A DNA stretch of 64,000 bases from VGTK01 sp046327915. GTDB lineage: Bacteria > Desulfobacterota > Binatia > UBA12015. The position numbers and the translations under genes were made by a program. Below are positions 17,421 through 26,000 of this stretch, in pieces; position 1 is the stretch's first letter, and every line of letters starts with the position of its first letter. The stretch covers positions 62,001 through 126,000 of the forward strand of contig JAXLXO010000007.1 of the NCBI GenBank assembly GCA_046327915.1. Direction: 5' to 3'. Below the pieces are notes generated by a model. It was not told the DNA's origin, did not search any database, and was given only the letters and a program-made list of their open reading frames with translations.

Positions 17421-19250
17421 GTGGCACGCATCGTGGGAATCGACCTGGGGACCACCAACAGCCTCGTCGCGGTCATGCGCGACGACCGGCCGGAGATCCT
17501 GCCGGATCCGCACAGCGGCTCGCCGCTGCTGCCGTCGGCAGTGTCGCTGCTTGCGGACGGAAGCTTCCTGGTCGGCGAGTCCGCGCGGCGGCGCGCGGCG
17601 CTGCATCCGCACGCGTCGATCCTGTCCGTCAAGCGCTTCATGGGCGTCGGCGTCGAGCACGTCGACGACACCGACCGCCGCGAGCACGAGTTCGATCATT
17701 CGACTGGCGCGCTCGGCATCGTGCTGCGGGATGCGGGCGGCGCGGCGCAGAAGCTCTCGCCGCCGGAGGTGTCGTCGCTGATCCTGCGCGAGCTGAAGCG
17801 TCGCGCCGAGAGCGCGCTCGGCGAGGAGGTCACGCGCGCGGTCATCACCGTGCCGGCGTACTTCAACGACAGCCAGCGCCAGGCCACGCGCGATGCGGGA
17901 CGCCTCGCCGGACTCGACGTGCTGCGGCTCGTGAACGAGCCGACCGCCGCCGCCCTCGCCTACGGCCTCGACAAGCAGGAGGAAGCGCTGGTCGCGGTCT
18001 TCGACCTCGGCGGCGGGACCTTCGACGTGTCGATCCTGCAGCTGCGCGAAGGACTCTCCGAGGTTCTCTCGACCGGCGGCGACACGCGCCTCGGCGGTGA
18101 CGACTTCGACCGCCGCCTGATGACGCTGCTGCAGCAGGAAGTCGGCGGCGACGCGGCCGACTGGTCCGCCGAGGACCTCGCGATCCTGCGCGACGCCGCC
18201 GAACGCGCGAAGCGCGAGCTGTCCGGCGCGGACGCCACCACCGTCGAGCTTCCGCTCGCGGGCGGCACCCGTGTCGTCCGCATCACACGCGACGCGTTCG
18301 AGGCCGCGAGCGCCGACCTGGTCGAGCGCACCCTCGCCCGCTGCCGCCAGGCGCTCAAGGACGCGGGCAAGCAGCCGCGCGACGTCGATCACGTGATCCT
18401 CGTCGGCGGCGCGACGCGGATCCCCGCCGTACGCCGCGCGGTCGAGAGCTTCTTCGGCAAGGCGCCGCACGCCGACATCGACCCGGACGCGGTCGTGGCG
18501 CTCGGCGCCGCGGTGCAGGCAGGCATCCTGTCCGGGGGCGCGACCGACATGCTGCTGCTCGACGTCGTCCCGCTGTCGCTCGGCATCGAGACCATGGGCG
18601 GAGTGTTCACGCGGCTCATCGACCGCAACACGACGATCCCGGCGGCGGCGCGCGAGCAGTTCACGACCGCGGTCGACGATCAGACGCACGTCGAGGTGCA
18701 CGTCCTGCAGGGTGAGCGCGAGCTGGCGAAGGACTGCCGGAGCCTCGCGCGCTTCCGCATCCCGATCGAGCCCGCGACCGCGGGACTGCCGCGCGTCGAG
18801 GTCACGTTCCTGATCGACGCGAACGGCATTCTCTCGGTGTCGGCGCGCGACGTGCGCACCAACCGCGAGCACTCCATCGAGGTGAAGCCGAGCTACGGGC
18901 TCACCGAGGAGCAGATGGAGAACATGCTCGAGGAGGCGTTCGACCTCGCCGAGGAGGACTTCGCCCAGCGCCAGCTGCTCGAGGCGCGGGTCGAGGCCGA
19001 GTCGATCCTGCACGCGACGCAGAAGGCCGAGAAGCTGCACGAGCAGCACCTCGACGCCTCCGAGCGCGCGGTCATCGACCGCGCCGCGGCGGAGCTGCGC
19101 GAGGCGTGCTCCGGCACGGATCACAACCGCATCCGCGACCTCGTCGAGGCGCTCAACGAGGCGAGCCGTCCGTTCGCGCAGCGGATCATGGACGCCTCGA
19201 TCAAGGTCGCGCTCGAGAGCCGGAGCGCCTACGAGATCGCCGGATCATGA
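17421..19250 (+). CDS. hscA: Hsp70-type Fe-S assembly chaperone HscA
   Basis: The 609-residue product is an Hsp70 with the N-terminal ATPase phosphate loop GIDLGTTNSL and the second phosphate loop DLGGGTFDVSIL. The substrate-binding domain and the conserved VPLSLGIETMGG linker segment follow, then a C-terminal helical lid. Length and operon context, rather than sequence alone, mark it as HscA. It uses ATP to release the cluster from the LPPVK-bearing IscU. The GTG start at 17421 follows hscB by one base. Its stop codon overlaps the ATG of the ferredoxin gene (ATGA). Confidence 0.94.
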   Translation: MARIVGIDLGTTNSLVAVMRDDRPEILPDPHSGSPLLPSAVSLLADGSFLVGESARRRAALHPHASILSVKRFMGVGVEHVDDTDRREHEFDHSTGALGIVLRDAGGAAQKLSPPEVSSLILRELKRRAESALGEEVTRAVITVPAYFNDSQRQATRDAGRLAGLDVLRLVNEPTAAALAYGLDKQEEALVAVFDLGGGTFDVSILQLREGLSEVLSTGGDTRLGGDDFDRRLMTLLQQEVGGDAADWSAEDLAILRDAAERAKRELSGADATTVELPLAGGTRVVRITRDAFEAASADLVERTLARCRQALKDAGKQPRDVDHVILVGGATRIPAVRRAVESFFGKAPHADIDPDAVVALGAAVQAGILSGGATDMLLLDVVPLSLGIETMGGVFTRLIDRNTTIPAAAREQFTTAVDDQTHVEVHVLQGERELAKDCRSLARFRIPIEPATAGLPRVEVTFLIDANGILSVSARDVRTNREHSIEVKPSYGLTEEQMENMLEEAFDLAEEDFAQRQLLEARVEAESILHATQKAEKLHEQHLDASERAVIDRAAAELREACSGTDHNRIRDLVEALNEASRPFAQRIMDASIKVALESRSAYEIAGS

Positions 19251-19570
19251 AGCACAAGGTCACCTTCCTGCCGATGAACGTCACCGTCGAGGTGGACGAC
19301 ACGGACTTTCCGTACGGCGACCACGGCCTGCCGGGGTCGATCCTCGACATCGCCCTCAAGAACAATATTCGACTCGACCACAACTGCGGTGGCAACTGCG
19401 CCTGCACGACCTGCCACGTGATCGTGCGCGCCGGTGCCGAGAACCTCTCCGAGATGGACGAGTGCGAGGAGGACAAGCTGGACCAGGCGCCAGGCTTGAC
19501 GCCGTACTCGCGGCTCGGTTGCCAGTCGGTCGTCACGGGCGACGTGACCGTCGAGATTCCCGATGTGTGA
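19247..19570 (+). CDS. fdx: [2Fe-2S] ferredoxin of the ISC system
   Basis: The 107-residue product is an adrenodoxin-type ferredoxin with ligand cysteines C47, C53, C56 and C92 (CX5CX2CXnC) and the LDHNCGG segment typical of ISC ferredoxins. It supplies electrons for cluster assembly on IscU. The ATG overlaps the hscA stop by four bases. An extra Cys (C51) within the ligand loop and another at C73 are present; extra cysteines occur in some family members. A 78-base gap to iscR follows. Confidence 0.95.
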   Translation: MKHKVTFLPMNVTVEVDDTDFPYGDHGLPGSILDIALKNNIRLDHNCGGNCACTTCHVIVRAGAENLSEMDECEEDKLDQAPGLTPYSRLGCQSVVTGDVTVEIPDV

Positions 19571-19648
19571 ACGGACGATCGAGCGCCCGCACGGCCACGC
19601 CGCGACGAGCGCTGAAGAGATGATCGCTCAGGACAAGGAGCAGGGCCC

Positions 19649-20155
19649 ATGGCATTGATGCAGGTGAGCCGGCGGGTCGACTACGCACTTCGTGCCGCGA
19701 TCAATCTCGCGCGCCAGAACCCCGGGCGCGCATCCTCGGTCGGCGAGATCTCGCATCAGGAAGCGATTCCGAAGAAGTTCCTCGAGAAGATCATCCAGGA
19801 CCTGATCCACGCCGGAATCGTGGTGTCGCGGCGCGGCGCGCACGGCGGCTACACGCTCGCGCGCGACCCCGGCGACATCTCGTTCCGCGACGTCATGGAG
19901 GCGGTGGAGGGTCCGATCGCACTCAACGTGTGCGTGGGCGATCGCACGCTCTGCTCGGTCAGCGTGACCTGCGGCATGCAGCACGTGTGGGCGGAAGGCC
20001 AGCGGCGCCTGATCGATCTGTTCGCGGCGACGAAGCTGTCCGCTCTGGCGGGTCAGGCGCCGCTCGGCGAAGGCCTCGCCCTCGCCGCGGCACGGCCGAC
20101 ACAGCAGATGCGGGCCGAGGCCGATTCGGCGCCTCGCACGGATTCCGTCGAATAG
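19649..20155 (+). CDS. iscR: Rrf2-family iron-sulfur regulator IscR
   Basis: The 168-residue product has the Rrf2 winged helix (VSRRVDYALRAA at the start, then FLEKIIQDLIHAGIVVSRRGAHGGYTLAR). Three cluster cysteines, C95, C102 and C108, and a nearby His112 are consistent with a 2Fe-2S-binding IscR. Spacing between the first two cysteines is one residue longer than in E. coli IscR, and the His is one residue later. In other bacteria IscR usually precedes iscS; here it closes the operon. A ribosome-binding site AAGGAG lies at 19636-19640. It probably represses or tunes the isc operon. Confidence 0.9.
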   Translation: MALMQVSRRVDYALRAAINLARQNPGRASSVGEISHQEAIPKKFLEKIIQDLIHAGIVVSRRGAHGGYTLARDPGDISFRDVMEAVEGPIALNVCVGDRTLCSVSVTCGMQHVWAEGQRRLIDLFAATKLSALAGQAPLGEGLALAAARPTQQMRAEADSAPRTDSVE

Positions 20156-20164
20156 CGCTCGAAG

Positions 20165-20183
20165 GCCCCCGTCCAACGGGGGC
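20165..20183 (+). promoter_or_regulatory. Hairpin immediately before a start codon
   Basis: GCCCCCG (20165-20171) pairs perfectly with CGGGGGC (20177-20183) around a 5-base loop, and the next base is the A of ATG 20184. The only ribosome-binding-like purine run (GGGGG) is inside the stem. It may mask translation initiation of the following gene or attenuate transcription after iscR; it lacks a T-run. Confidence 0.35.
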
Positions 20184-20606
20184 ATGGAATACTCCCTCCT
20201 CACGCGAGACGATCGTGGCACCGAGTTCCTCGAACCGGATGTCATGACCCCGGACCAGTTCTTCGGACTGCTGCGGCAGCGCTCCTGGCAGGACGGTGAG
20301 CGGCGGCTGATGGCGGCCGTGCTCCAGGACGGCATCGAGAACTTCCAGAAGTACGCCTTCGCGACGGACCCCCTGGGAAGAGAAATCTTCGACGTCGAGA
20401 AGAGCTGGGTCGTCGCACGCAGCGATCACTCGCTGTTCGCATTCAACACGGTGTGCGAGGTGCTCGACATCGACCCCGACTGCCTGCGCGCCGGCCTGCT
20501 GCGCTGGCTCGAGCAGCGCAGGCACGATCCCGTTCGGCTCCAGGCACGCCACCTCGACGACCCGCGCCGCCGCGTCGAGCGCGTTGCGATGGCCGCGGTC
20601 GGCTGA
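20184..20606 (+). CDS. Conserved-looking cytoplasmic protein of unknown function downstream of iscR
   Basis: The 140-residue product is soluble, without signal or membrane segment. It consists mainly of predicted helices and ends with a basic tail (ARHLDDPRRRVERVA). I do not recognise the family. A segment reading SDHSLFAFNTVCEVLDIDPDCLRAGLLRWLEQ looks like a compact helical domain with two cysteines. It follows iscR by 28 bases in the same direction and may be the last gene of the isc transcript. The start ATG 20184 abuts a hairpin; an in-frame ATG at 20244 is a possible alternative. Confidence 0.7.
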   Translation: MEYSLLTRDDRGTEFLEPDVMTPDQFFGLLRQRSWQDGERRLMAAVLQDGIENFQKYAFATDPLGREIFDVEKSWVVARSDHSLFAFNTVCEVLDIDPDCLRAGLLRWLEQRRHDPVRLQARHLDDPRRRVERVAMAAVG

Positions 20607-20686
20607 GCGTCCGACCGGGCTGACGGCACGCGCGGCGACTACCGCGCGTGCCCGGAACCGGTAGACTGGGCTCCCGGGAGTCCACG

Positions 20687-21004
20687 ATGCCGGTCCACAA
20701 CTACCCTCCCTGCCCCGGTTGCGGCGAGAAGCTGATCCGCAAGCCCGCGGGCCGGTGTCCGCACTGCGGCGCCGAGGTCGCGCAGTTCGTCGCCGACGAG
20801 CGCGACCGCGAGACGCGCATCGAGCAGGTGGTCGCGGTGATCTCGACGATCCTCGTCGTGACCGTGATGGTGCTCGGGGGCGGGCTCGGACTCTTCGAGG
20901 GCGTGCTGATGTACGCCGCCGCCGGAGCCTTCGTCTGGTATCTCGCGAAGGGCACCTTCTGGAGCCGGCGCTCCGACCAGACCGGCGGACAGCCCGGCGA
21001 GTGA
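20687..21004 (+). CDS. Small zinc-ribbon membrane protein
   Basis: The 105-residue product starts with a zinc-ribbon-like motif (C9-X2-C12 and C24-X2-C27) in the cytoplasm, followed by two hydrophobic segments at about residues 45-65 and 68-84. No function is known to me. ATG 20687 is preceded by GGGAG at good distance; a GTG 13 codons upstream adds nothing recognisable. It converges on the ABC permease gene on the other strand. Confidence 0.7.
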   Translation: MPVHNYPPCPGCGEKLIRKPAGRCPHCGAEVAQFVADERDRETRIEQVVAVISTILVVTVMVLGGGLGLFEGVLMYAAAGAFVWYLAKGTFWSRRSDQTGGQPGE

Positions 21005-21008
21005 TCCC

Positions 21009-21923
21009 CTACTCGCGCTCGTAGCGCGCGCCGAGCGCACGCGGCGCGCTCGCCCGTCCCGACGACAGCAGCAGCACCACCAGCGTCAGGACGTACGGCA
21101 GCATCAGGAAGAGCTGGTAGGGGATCGTCAGTGCCGCCGCCTGGAACTGGAACTGCAGCGCGCTCGCGAGACCGAAGAGCAGCGCACCGCCGAGAACGCC
21201 CCAGGCGGACCAGCGTCCGAACACGACGACCGCGAGCGCGATGAAGCCCCGTCCCGCGGTGATGCCCTCGACGAAGGTGTTGGTCGCGGCGAGCGTCAGC
21301 GCGGCGCCGCCGAGTCCCGCGAGCGCGCCGCCGACGGCGAGCGCCAGAGTGCGGTCGCGCCGCACGGGCAGCCCGAGGCTCGCCGCCGCCTGCGGGTGAT
21401 CGCCGAGCGCACGCAGCCGCAGACCGAGTCCGGTACGCGTCAGGACGAACGCCAGGATCGGCGTCAAGCACAGTCCCAGGTAGACCAGCGCGTTCTGGCC
21501 GAACAGCGCCTGGCCGAGGACCGGCAGGTGGCGCAGGACCGGCACGTCGATGGCCGGCAGCGTCGGCAGCACGAGCGCGGTGCCGGTCGCGCCGAGGACG
21601 GCGCGGTAGAGCGCCCCGGTGACGCCCAGCGCGATCAGGTTCAGCGCCGCACCCGCGATGATCTGATCCGCGCCGAGACGGACCGTCGCGAACGCGAACA
21701 GCAGCGCGAGCGCCGTGCCGGTCGCAGCCGCGGCGACGACGCCGACGGCGGCACCGCCCGACGCCCACGCACCGAGCGCGGCGGCGAACGCACCACCGAG
21801 CATCACGCCCTCGACGCCGATGTTGAGGACGCCGCTGCGCTCGACCAGCAGCTCGCCGAGCGCCGCGAGCAGGATCGGCGTCCCGAGCACGAAGCCGGTC
21901 GCGAGGAAGCTCTCGAGCAGCAT
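21009..21923 (-). CDS. ABC transporter permease (BMP/nucleoside-type), second subunit
   Basis: The 304-residue product has about eight hydrophobic helices and the family segment ERSGVLNIGVEGVMLGGAF, followed by GYTAIAVA-equivalent GRGFIALAVVVFGRWSAWG. This is the shorter permease of importers that take up nucleosides, purines or related small molecules with a Bmp-type lipoprotein. ATG 21923 shares one base with the stop of the upstream permease gene (TGATG) and has GAGGAGGGG before it. No binding-protein gene is present in the window, so the substrate cannot be stated. Confidence 0.9.
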   Translation of the reverse strand: MLLESFLATGFVLGTPILLAALGELLVERSGVLNIGVEGVMLGGAFAAALGAWASGGAAVGVVAAAATGTALALLFAFATVRLGADQIIAGAALNLIALGVTGALYRAVLGATGTALVLPTLPAIDVPVLRHLPVLGQALFGQNALVYLGLCLTPILAFVLTRTGLGLRLRALGDHPQAAASLGLPVRRDRTLALAVGGALAGLGGAALTLAATNTFVEGITAGRGFIALAVVVFGRWSAWGVLGGALLFGLASALQFQFQAAALTIPYQLFLMLPYVLTLVVLLLSSGRASAPRALGARYERE

Positions 21924-22981
21924 CACCCCTCCTCGCCGTCCGCCGTCTCGAGCCGCGCGAAGCGCCGCAGCAGCGACACGTTGAGCATCGCGATCGCGAG
22001 CAGCGTGGCGCCCTGCACCGCGAGCACCAGCACCGACGACACGCCCGCGCTGCGCTCCATCGCGCTCGCGCCCGCGGACAGCGCCGCGAAGAACAGCGCC
22101 GCCGCGATCACGCCGCCGCTGCGCAGCCCGCCGAGCAGCGCGATCGCGATCGCGGTGTAGCCGTAGCCGGGCGAGATGCGCTCGTAGAGACGACCCGTCA
22201 CCCCCGCGACCTCCACCGCGCCGGCGAGGCCGGCGATCGCGCCCGAGAGCGCGAACGCGACCGTCAAGTCGCGCAGCACCGGAAACCCGGCGAGCCGCGC
22301 GGCCGGCGCATTCGATCCCGCGGCGCGCAGCCGGAGGCCGAGCGCCGTGCGCGACAGCAGCACGCCGACCAGCAGCGCCACGCCGAACGCGAGCGCGACC
22401 CCGACGTGCAGGCGCGACCCCGCGATCGGACGCCAGAGCATGGCCCCGTCGCGCAGCAGATCCGATTGCGGATACTGCCCCGCCGCCTCCTGCAGCGGAC
22501 CGTCGACGGCGTACGAGACCAGGTAGAGCGCGACGAAGTTCAGCAGGATCGTCGTGATGACCTCGTTCACCTCGCGGCCGATGCGGAAGCCGGCCGCGAT
22601 CGCCGCCCATCCCGCCCCGGCGGCGGCACCCGCCGCGAGCACGAGGAGCCAGCGCCCGGTCTCGGGCCCGGGTGCTGTGCCGACCACCGTCGCCGCCAGC
22701 GCGCCGACCAGGAACTGTCCCTCGGCACCGATGTTGAAGACCCCGCTCCGGAACGCGAGCATCACCGCCGCTCCGGTGAGCAGCAGCGGCGTCGCGCGCA
22801 GCAGCGTGGCCGCGACGTTCGCCGTCGAACCGACGCTGCCCACGACCAGCGCACGGATCGCGTCGCCCGCGTCCGCGCCGCCGACGCGAGCCACGGCCGC
22901 GGCCAGCACGACGGTCACGCCGAGCGCGACCAGCACGGGTGCGAGCAGGCGCACCACGGCGGCGGTCCATCGGTTCTTCAG
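21923..22981 (-). CDS. ABC transporter permease (BMP/nucleoside-type), first subunit; probable CTG start
   Basis: The product of about 352 residues is a multi-helix permease containing the conserved FRSGVFNIGAEGQFLVGA segment and GRLYERISPGYGYTAIAIALLGG. No ATG, GTG or TTG lies at the expected N-terminus. A CTG at 22981 overlaps the ATPase stop (CTGA), gives a normal basic N-terminus (LKNRW then the first helix) and has GGGAG seven bases upstream. The first conventional start is GTG 22957, eight codons in, without a ribosome-binding site. I therefore favour CTG. The protein pairs with the permease at 21009-21923 to form the membrane channel of the importer. Confidence 0.88.
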   Translation of the reverse strand: MKNRWTAAVVRLLAPVLVALGVTVVLAAAVARVGGADAGDAIRALVVGSVGSTANVAATLLRATPLLLTGAAVMLAFRSGVFNIGAEGQFLVGALAATVVGTAPGPETGRWLLVLAAGAAAGAGWAAIAAGFRIGREVNEVITTILLNFVALYLVSYAVDGPLQEAAGQYPQSDLLRDGAMLWRPIAGSRLHVGVALAFGVALLVGVLLSRTALGLRLRAAGSNAPAARLAGFPVLRDLTVAFALSGAIAGLAGAVEVAGVTGRLYERISPGYGYTAIAIALLGGLRSGGVIAAALFFAALSAGASAMERSAGVSSVLVLAVQGATLLAIAMLNVSLLRRFARLETADGEEG

Positions 22982-24513
22982 GCGGCCGCTCCCAGCCCGG
23001 CCATGAGCCGTCCGATCTCGAGCCGGCTCGCCGACGCCGGCAACGGCCCCAGCAGCCGGCCACGGTAGAGCACGTGGACGTCGCCGCCGAGGGCCGCGAC
23101 CTCGTCGAGATCGGTCGAGAGCACGAGGATCGCGACACCCGACGCGGCGAGCGCGCGGAGCCGTCCGTGCACCGCCGCAGTCGCCGCGAGGTCGAGCCCG
23201 CGCGTAGGGTTCGCCGCGATCACCGCGCGCAGCCGAGCGCGGCCGAGCTCGCGGGCGAGCACGACGCGTTGCTGGTTGCCGCCCGAGAGCGACGCGACCG
23301 GTAACGTCGGATCGGGCGGCCGAACGCCGAACGCACGCAGCCGCTCGTCGGCCCGCGCGATCTCCGCGTCGCGCGCGATCCAGCCTCGCGGTGCCGTGGC
23401 GCGCAGCTCGTCGCACGCGAGCACCAGATTCTCCCACAGCTCGAGCGGACCGACGATGCCGTCGCGCTGCCGGTCCGGCGGCACGACCGCGAGCCCCGCG
23501 TCGCGCGCGTCGGCCGGGGTCCGGACGACCCGACCGTCGATCGCGACGCTGCCGCGGAGGCCGCGCAGCGTGCTCGGCGCGACGCCCGCGACGACCTCGA
23601 CGAGCTCCGTCTGCCCGTTGCCCTCCACCCCGGCGATCACGACGACCTGTCCCGCGCCGACGCGCAGCGTGACGTCGTCGAGCACGCGCACGCCGCGCAC
23701 GTCGTCGGCCGAGACGCCCTGCACCACCACGACCGGCTCGCGGAGACCCGCGTCCTCGATCGATGCCGGAGCGCGCGCGGCGGCGTCGGCCGGCGGCGCA
23801 TCGACCATCAGAGCCGCGAGCGACGCCTCGTCGAACTCGCTCGCGGCACCACCCCCCACCACGCGCCCCTGCCGCAGCACGGTGACGTGATCCGCCAGCG
23901 ACAGCGCCTCGGCGAGCTTGTGCGTCACGATCACGATCGCGGTGCCGGCGGCGGCGAGGTCGCGCAGCAGCGCGAACAGGTCGTGCACCTCGTCCGGCGT
24001 GAGCACGGCGGTCGGCTCGTCGAGGATCAGCACGCGCGTCGGTCCGACCAGCGCCTTCAGGATCTCGACCCGCTGCTGCTCGCCGACCGACAGCTCGCCG
24101 ACGACGCGACCGGGGTCGCCGATCGCGAGACGCCGTTCGGATGCGAGCCGCGCGACGTCGGCTGCGAGGCGCACCGGGCGAAAGATGCCCCGGTCGCCGC
24201 GCGCCAGCGCCACGTTCTCCGCGATGGTCATGGTCGGCACGAGCATGAAGTGCTGGTGCACCATGGCGATGCCGGCCCGTCGCGCCTCCTCCGGCGAGCG
24301 CCACGCCACCGGCGTTCCGCCGAGGCGCATCTCGCCCGCGTCGGGCACGTACAGTCCCGACACGACCTGCATGAGCGTCGACTTGCCGGCGCCGTTCTCG
24401 CCGAGCAGCGCGTGTACCCGGCCGCGCTCGCAGCGGAAGTCGACGCCGGCCAGAGCCTGCACCGAGCCGAAGCGCTTGCGGATGCCGGTCAGCTCGAGGA
24501 CCGTCTCGCTCAC
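22978..24513 (-). CDS. ABC transporter ATP-binding protein with two nucleotide-binding domains
   Basis: The 511-residue product is a tandem ABC ATPase. The first domain has Walker A GENGAGKST (residues 38-46), signature LSVGEQQRVEI and Walker B VLILDEPTAVL. The second has GVEGNGQTE in the Walker A position, without the lysine, and signature LSGGNQQRV. This asymmetry is normal for sugar- and nucleoside-type importers. It energises the two adjacent permeases. The GTG start at 24513 overlaps the stop of the nucleotidyltransferase gene by four bases (GTGA), and its own stop overlaps the permease start. Confidence 0.93.
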   Translation of the reverse strand: MSETVLELTGIRKRFGSVQALAGVDFRCERGRVHALLGENGAGKSTLMQVVSGLYVPDAGEMRLGGTPVAWRSPEEARRAGIAMVHQHFMLVPTMTIAENVALARGDRGIFRPVRLAADVARLASERRLAIGDPGRVVGELSVGEQQRVEILKALVGPTRVLILDEPTAVLTPDEVHDLFALLRDLAAAGTAIVIVTHKLAEALSLADHVTVLRQGRVVGGGAASEFDEASLAALMVDAPPADAAARAPASIEDAGLREPVVVVQGVSADDVRGVRVLDDVTLRVGAGQVVVIAGVEGNGQTELVEVVAGVAPSTLRGLRGSVAIDGRVVRTPADARDAGLAVVPPDRQRDGIVGPLELWENLVLACDELRATAPRGWIARDAEIARADERLRAFGVRPPDPTLPVASLSGGNQQRVVLARELGRARLRAVIAANPTRGLDLAATAAVHGRLRALAASGVAILVLSTDLDEVAALGGDVHVLYRGRLLGPLPASASRLEIGRLMAGLGAAA

Positions 24514-25841
24514 GCAGGCGCCCCGCGGTCGGGAGCGGGATAGCGCTCGCGAAGCCAGGCGCGCGCCGCGTCGGCCGTCGTGATGTCGCCCTCGAGCTGG
24601 GCGTCGAACGCGCGCTCGAGGATCTCGCGGAACCGCGGTCCCGGACGGTGGCCGAGCTCGATGAGGTCCTTGCCGCGCAGCAGCGGCTCGGGGAGCGGCT
24701 CCTCGTCGAGCAGCTCGGCGCGCTTGACGACGCAGAAGTCGTACGCGGACAGGTCACCGGACGCGGACAGAGTGTCGATGCGCGTCAGCTCGAGCAGCTG
24801 CTCGATGTGCTCCAGTCCGAGGAAGCGCTTGAGCTTCGCGAGCCGCATCTGCGGGGCCTGCACGTGGTGCAGGTGGTGCCCGACCAGCCACGCGACGCGC
24901 TCCGCCGTCTCCCGGCTGCGTCGCAGCCGCAGACAGATCTCCTCCGCGATCGCAGCACCGCGCTCGCAGTGGCCGTGGAAGGTGATGCGGCCGTCCGGAC
25001 GCCGCTCCGCGCAGGCCGGCTTCGCGACGTCGTGCAGCAGCACCGCGAGCCCCATCACCTCGTCGTGCCGTCCGGCCTCCAGCTTCTCGAGGCACAGCAT
25101 CGTGTGCGTGAGGACGTCGCCCTCCGGATGGTGGTCCGGCGACTGCTGGACACCGTGCAACGCCGCGACCTCGGGCAGCAGGACGTCCAGCAGGCCGCAG
25201 TCGGCGAGCAGCTCGAAGCCGCGCCGCGCACGCCCCTCGGTGAGGATCTTGACGATCTCGTCGCCGATCCGCTCCCAGGCGATCCCGGTGATGCTCGGCG
25301 CGAGCCTGGCGATCGCGGTAAAGGTCGCCGGCTCGATGCCCCAGCCGAAGCGCGCCGCGAAGCGCACCGCGCGCAGCAGCCGCAGACGGTCCTCGTCGAA
25401 GCGCGCGTACGGATCGCCGATCGCGCGGATCACGCCGGCCGCGAGGTCGTCGCGGCCGCCGACGTAGTCGATGACCTCGCCGCTCTCCGGGTCGAGGAAC
25501 ATGCCGTTGATCGTGAAGTCGCGGCGCTCGGCGTCGTGCCGCGCGTCGGAGAACTCGACCGACACCGGGTGCCGGTGGTCGACGTAGGCGCCGTCGCGGC
25601 GGAAGGTCGCGACCTGGAACGGGTCGCCGTCCTGCAGGACGAGCACCACACCGAACTGCACCCCGACCGGGACCGTGCGCGGGAACAGCTGCTGCACGAC
25701 GCTCGCCGGGGCGGACGTCGCGATGTCGTAATCGTCGGGGTCGATGCCGAGCAGCTCGTCGCGAACGCACCCGCCCGCGAACAGCGCCTGGTGACCGGCC
25801 CGGCGCAGCCGGCGCACGACGTCCACGGCGCGCTCGCGCAT
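24510..25841 (-). CDS. CCA-adding enzyme/poly(A) polymerase-type nucleotidyltransferase with HD domain
   Basis: The 443-residue product is a class II tRNA nucleotidyltransferase: GGCVRDELLG (residues 23-32) with the metal-binding D37-Y-D39, the RDFTINGM motif and RLLRAVRFAARFGW. An HD-type hydrolase domain follows (HHPEGDVLTHT, LLHDVAKP, HGHCERGA). It likely adds or repairs the 3' CCA of tRNA; poly(A) polymerase activity is an alternative in this family, and the HD domain fits CCA enzymes. ATG 25841 directly precedes the domain; a GTG at 25898 would extend it by 19 residues. It is translationally coupled to the ABC importer genes that follow, an unusual pairing. Confidence 0.92.
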   Translation of the reverse strand: MRERAVDVVRRLRRAGHQALFAGGCVRDELLGIDPDDYDIATSAPASVVQQLFPRTVPVGVQFGVVLVLQDGDPFQVATFRRDGAYVDHRHPVSVEFSDARHDAERRDFTINGMFLDPESGEVIDYVGGRDDLAAGVIRAIGDPYARFDEDRLRLLRAVRFAARFGWGIEPATFTAIARLAPSITGIAWERIGDEIVKILTEGRARRGFELLADCGLLDVLLPEVAALHGVQQSPDHHPEGDVLTHTMLCLEKLEAGRHDEVMGLAVLLHDVAKPACAERRPDGRITFHGHCERGAAIAEEICLRLRRSRETAERVAWLVGHHLHHVQAPQMRLAKLKRFLGLEHIEQLLELTRIDTLSASGDLSAYDFCVVKRAELLDEEPLPEPLLRGKDLIELGHRPGPRFREILERAFDAQLEGDITTADAARAWLRERYPAPDRGAPA

Positions 25842-26000
25842 CCGGGACGCGGCGCCGCGGGATGGGCTGCCCTCGGCCGGCGACGCGTCTCGCTGCACGC
25901 GCGGATCGTCGCACGCAGGTCCGGGGGACGCAATTTTCCGGGCTCCTGCGCTCGCCGCGGGGGCTCGCTCGAGCCTGCGTCCGGCGATACGGTGGACGGC

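Noticed and set aside
24648..26000. Continuous plus-strand open frame leading into the Lhr helicase gene (would make a 1,900-residue protein)
   Set aside because: It is antisense to the recognisable nucleotidyltransferase gene and has the arginine/alanine-rich composition of a GC-rich shadow frame. Helicase family sequence begins only after 26000.
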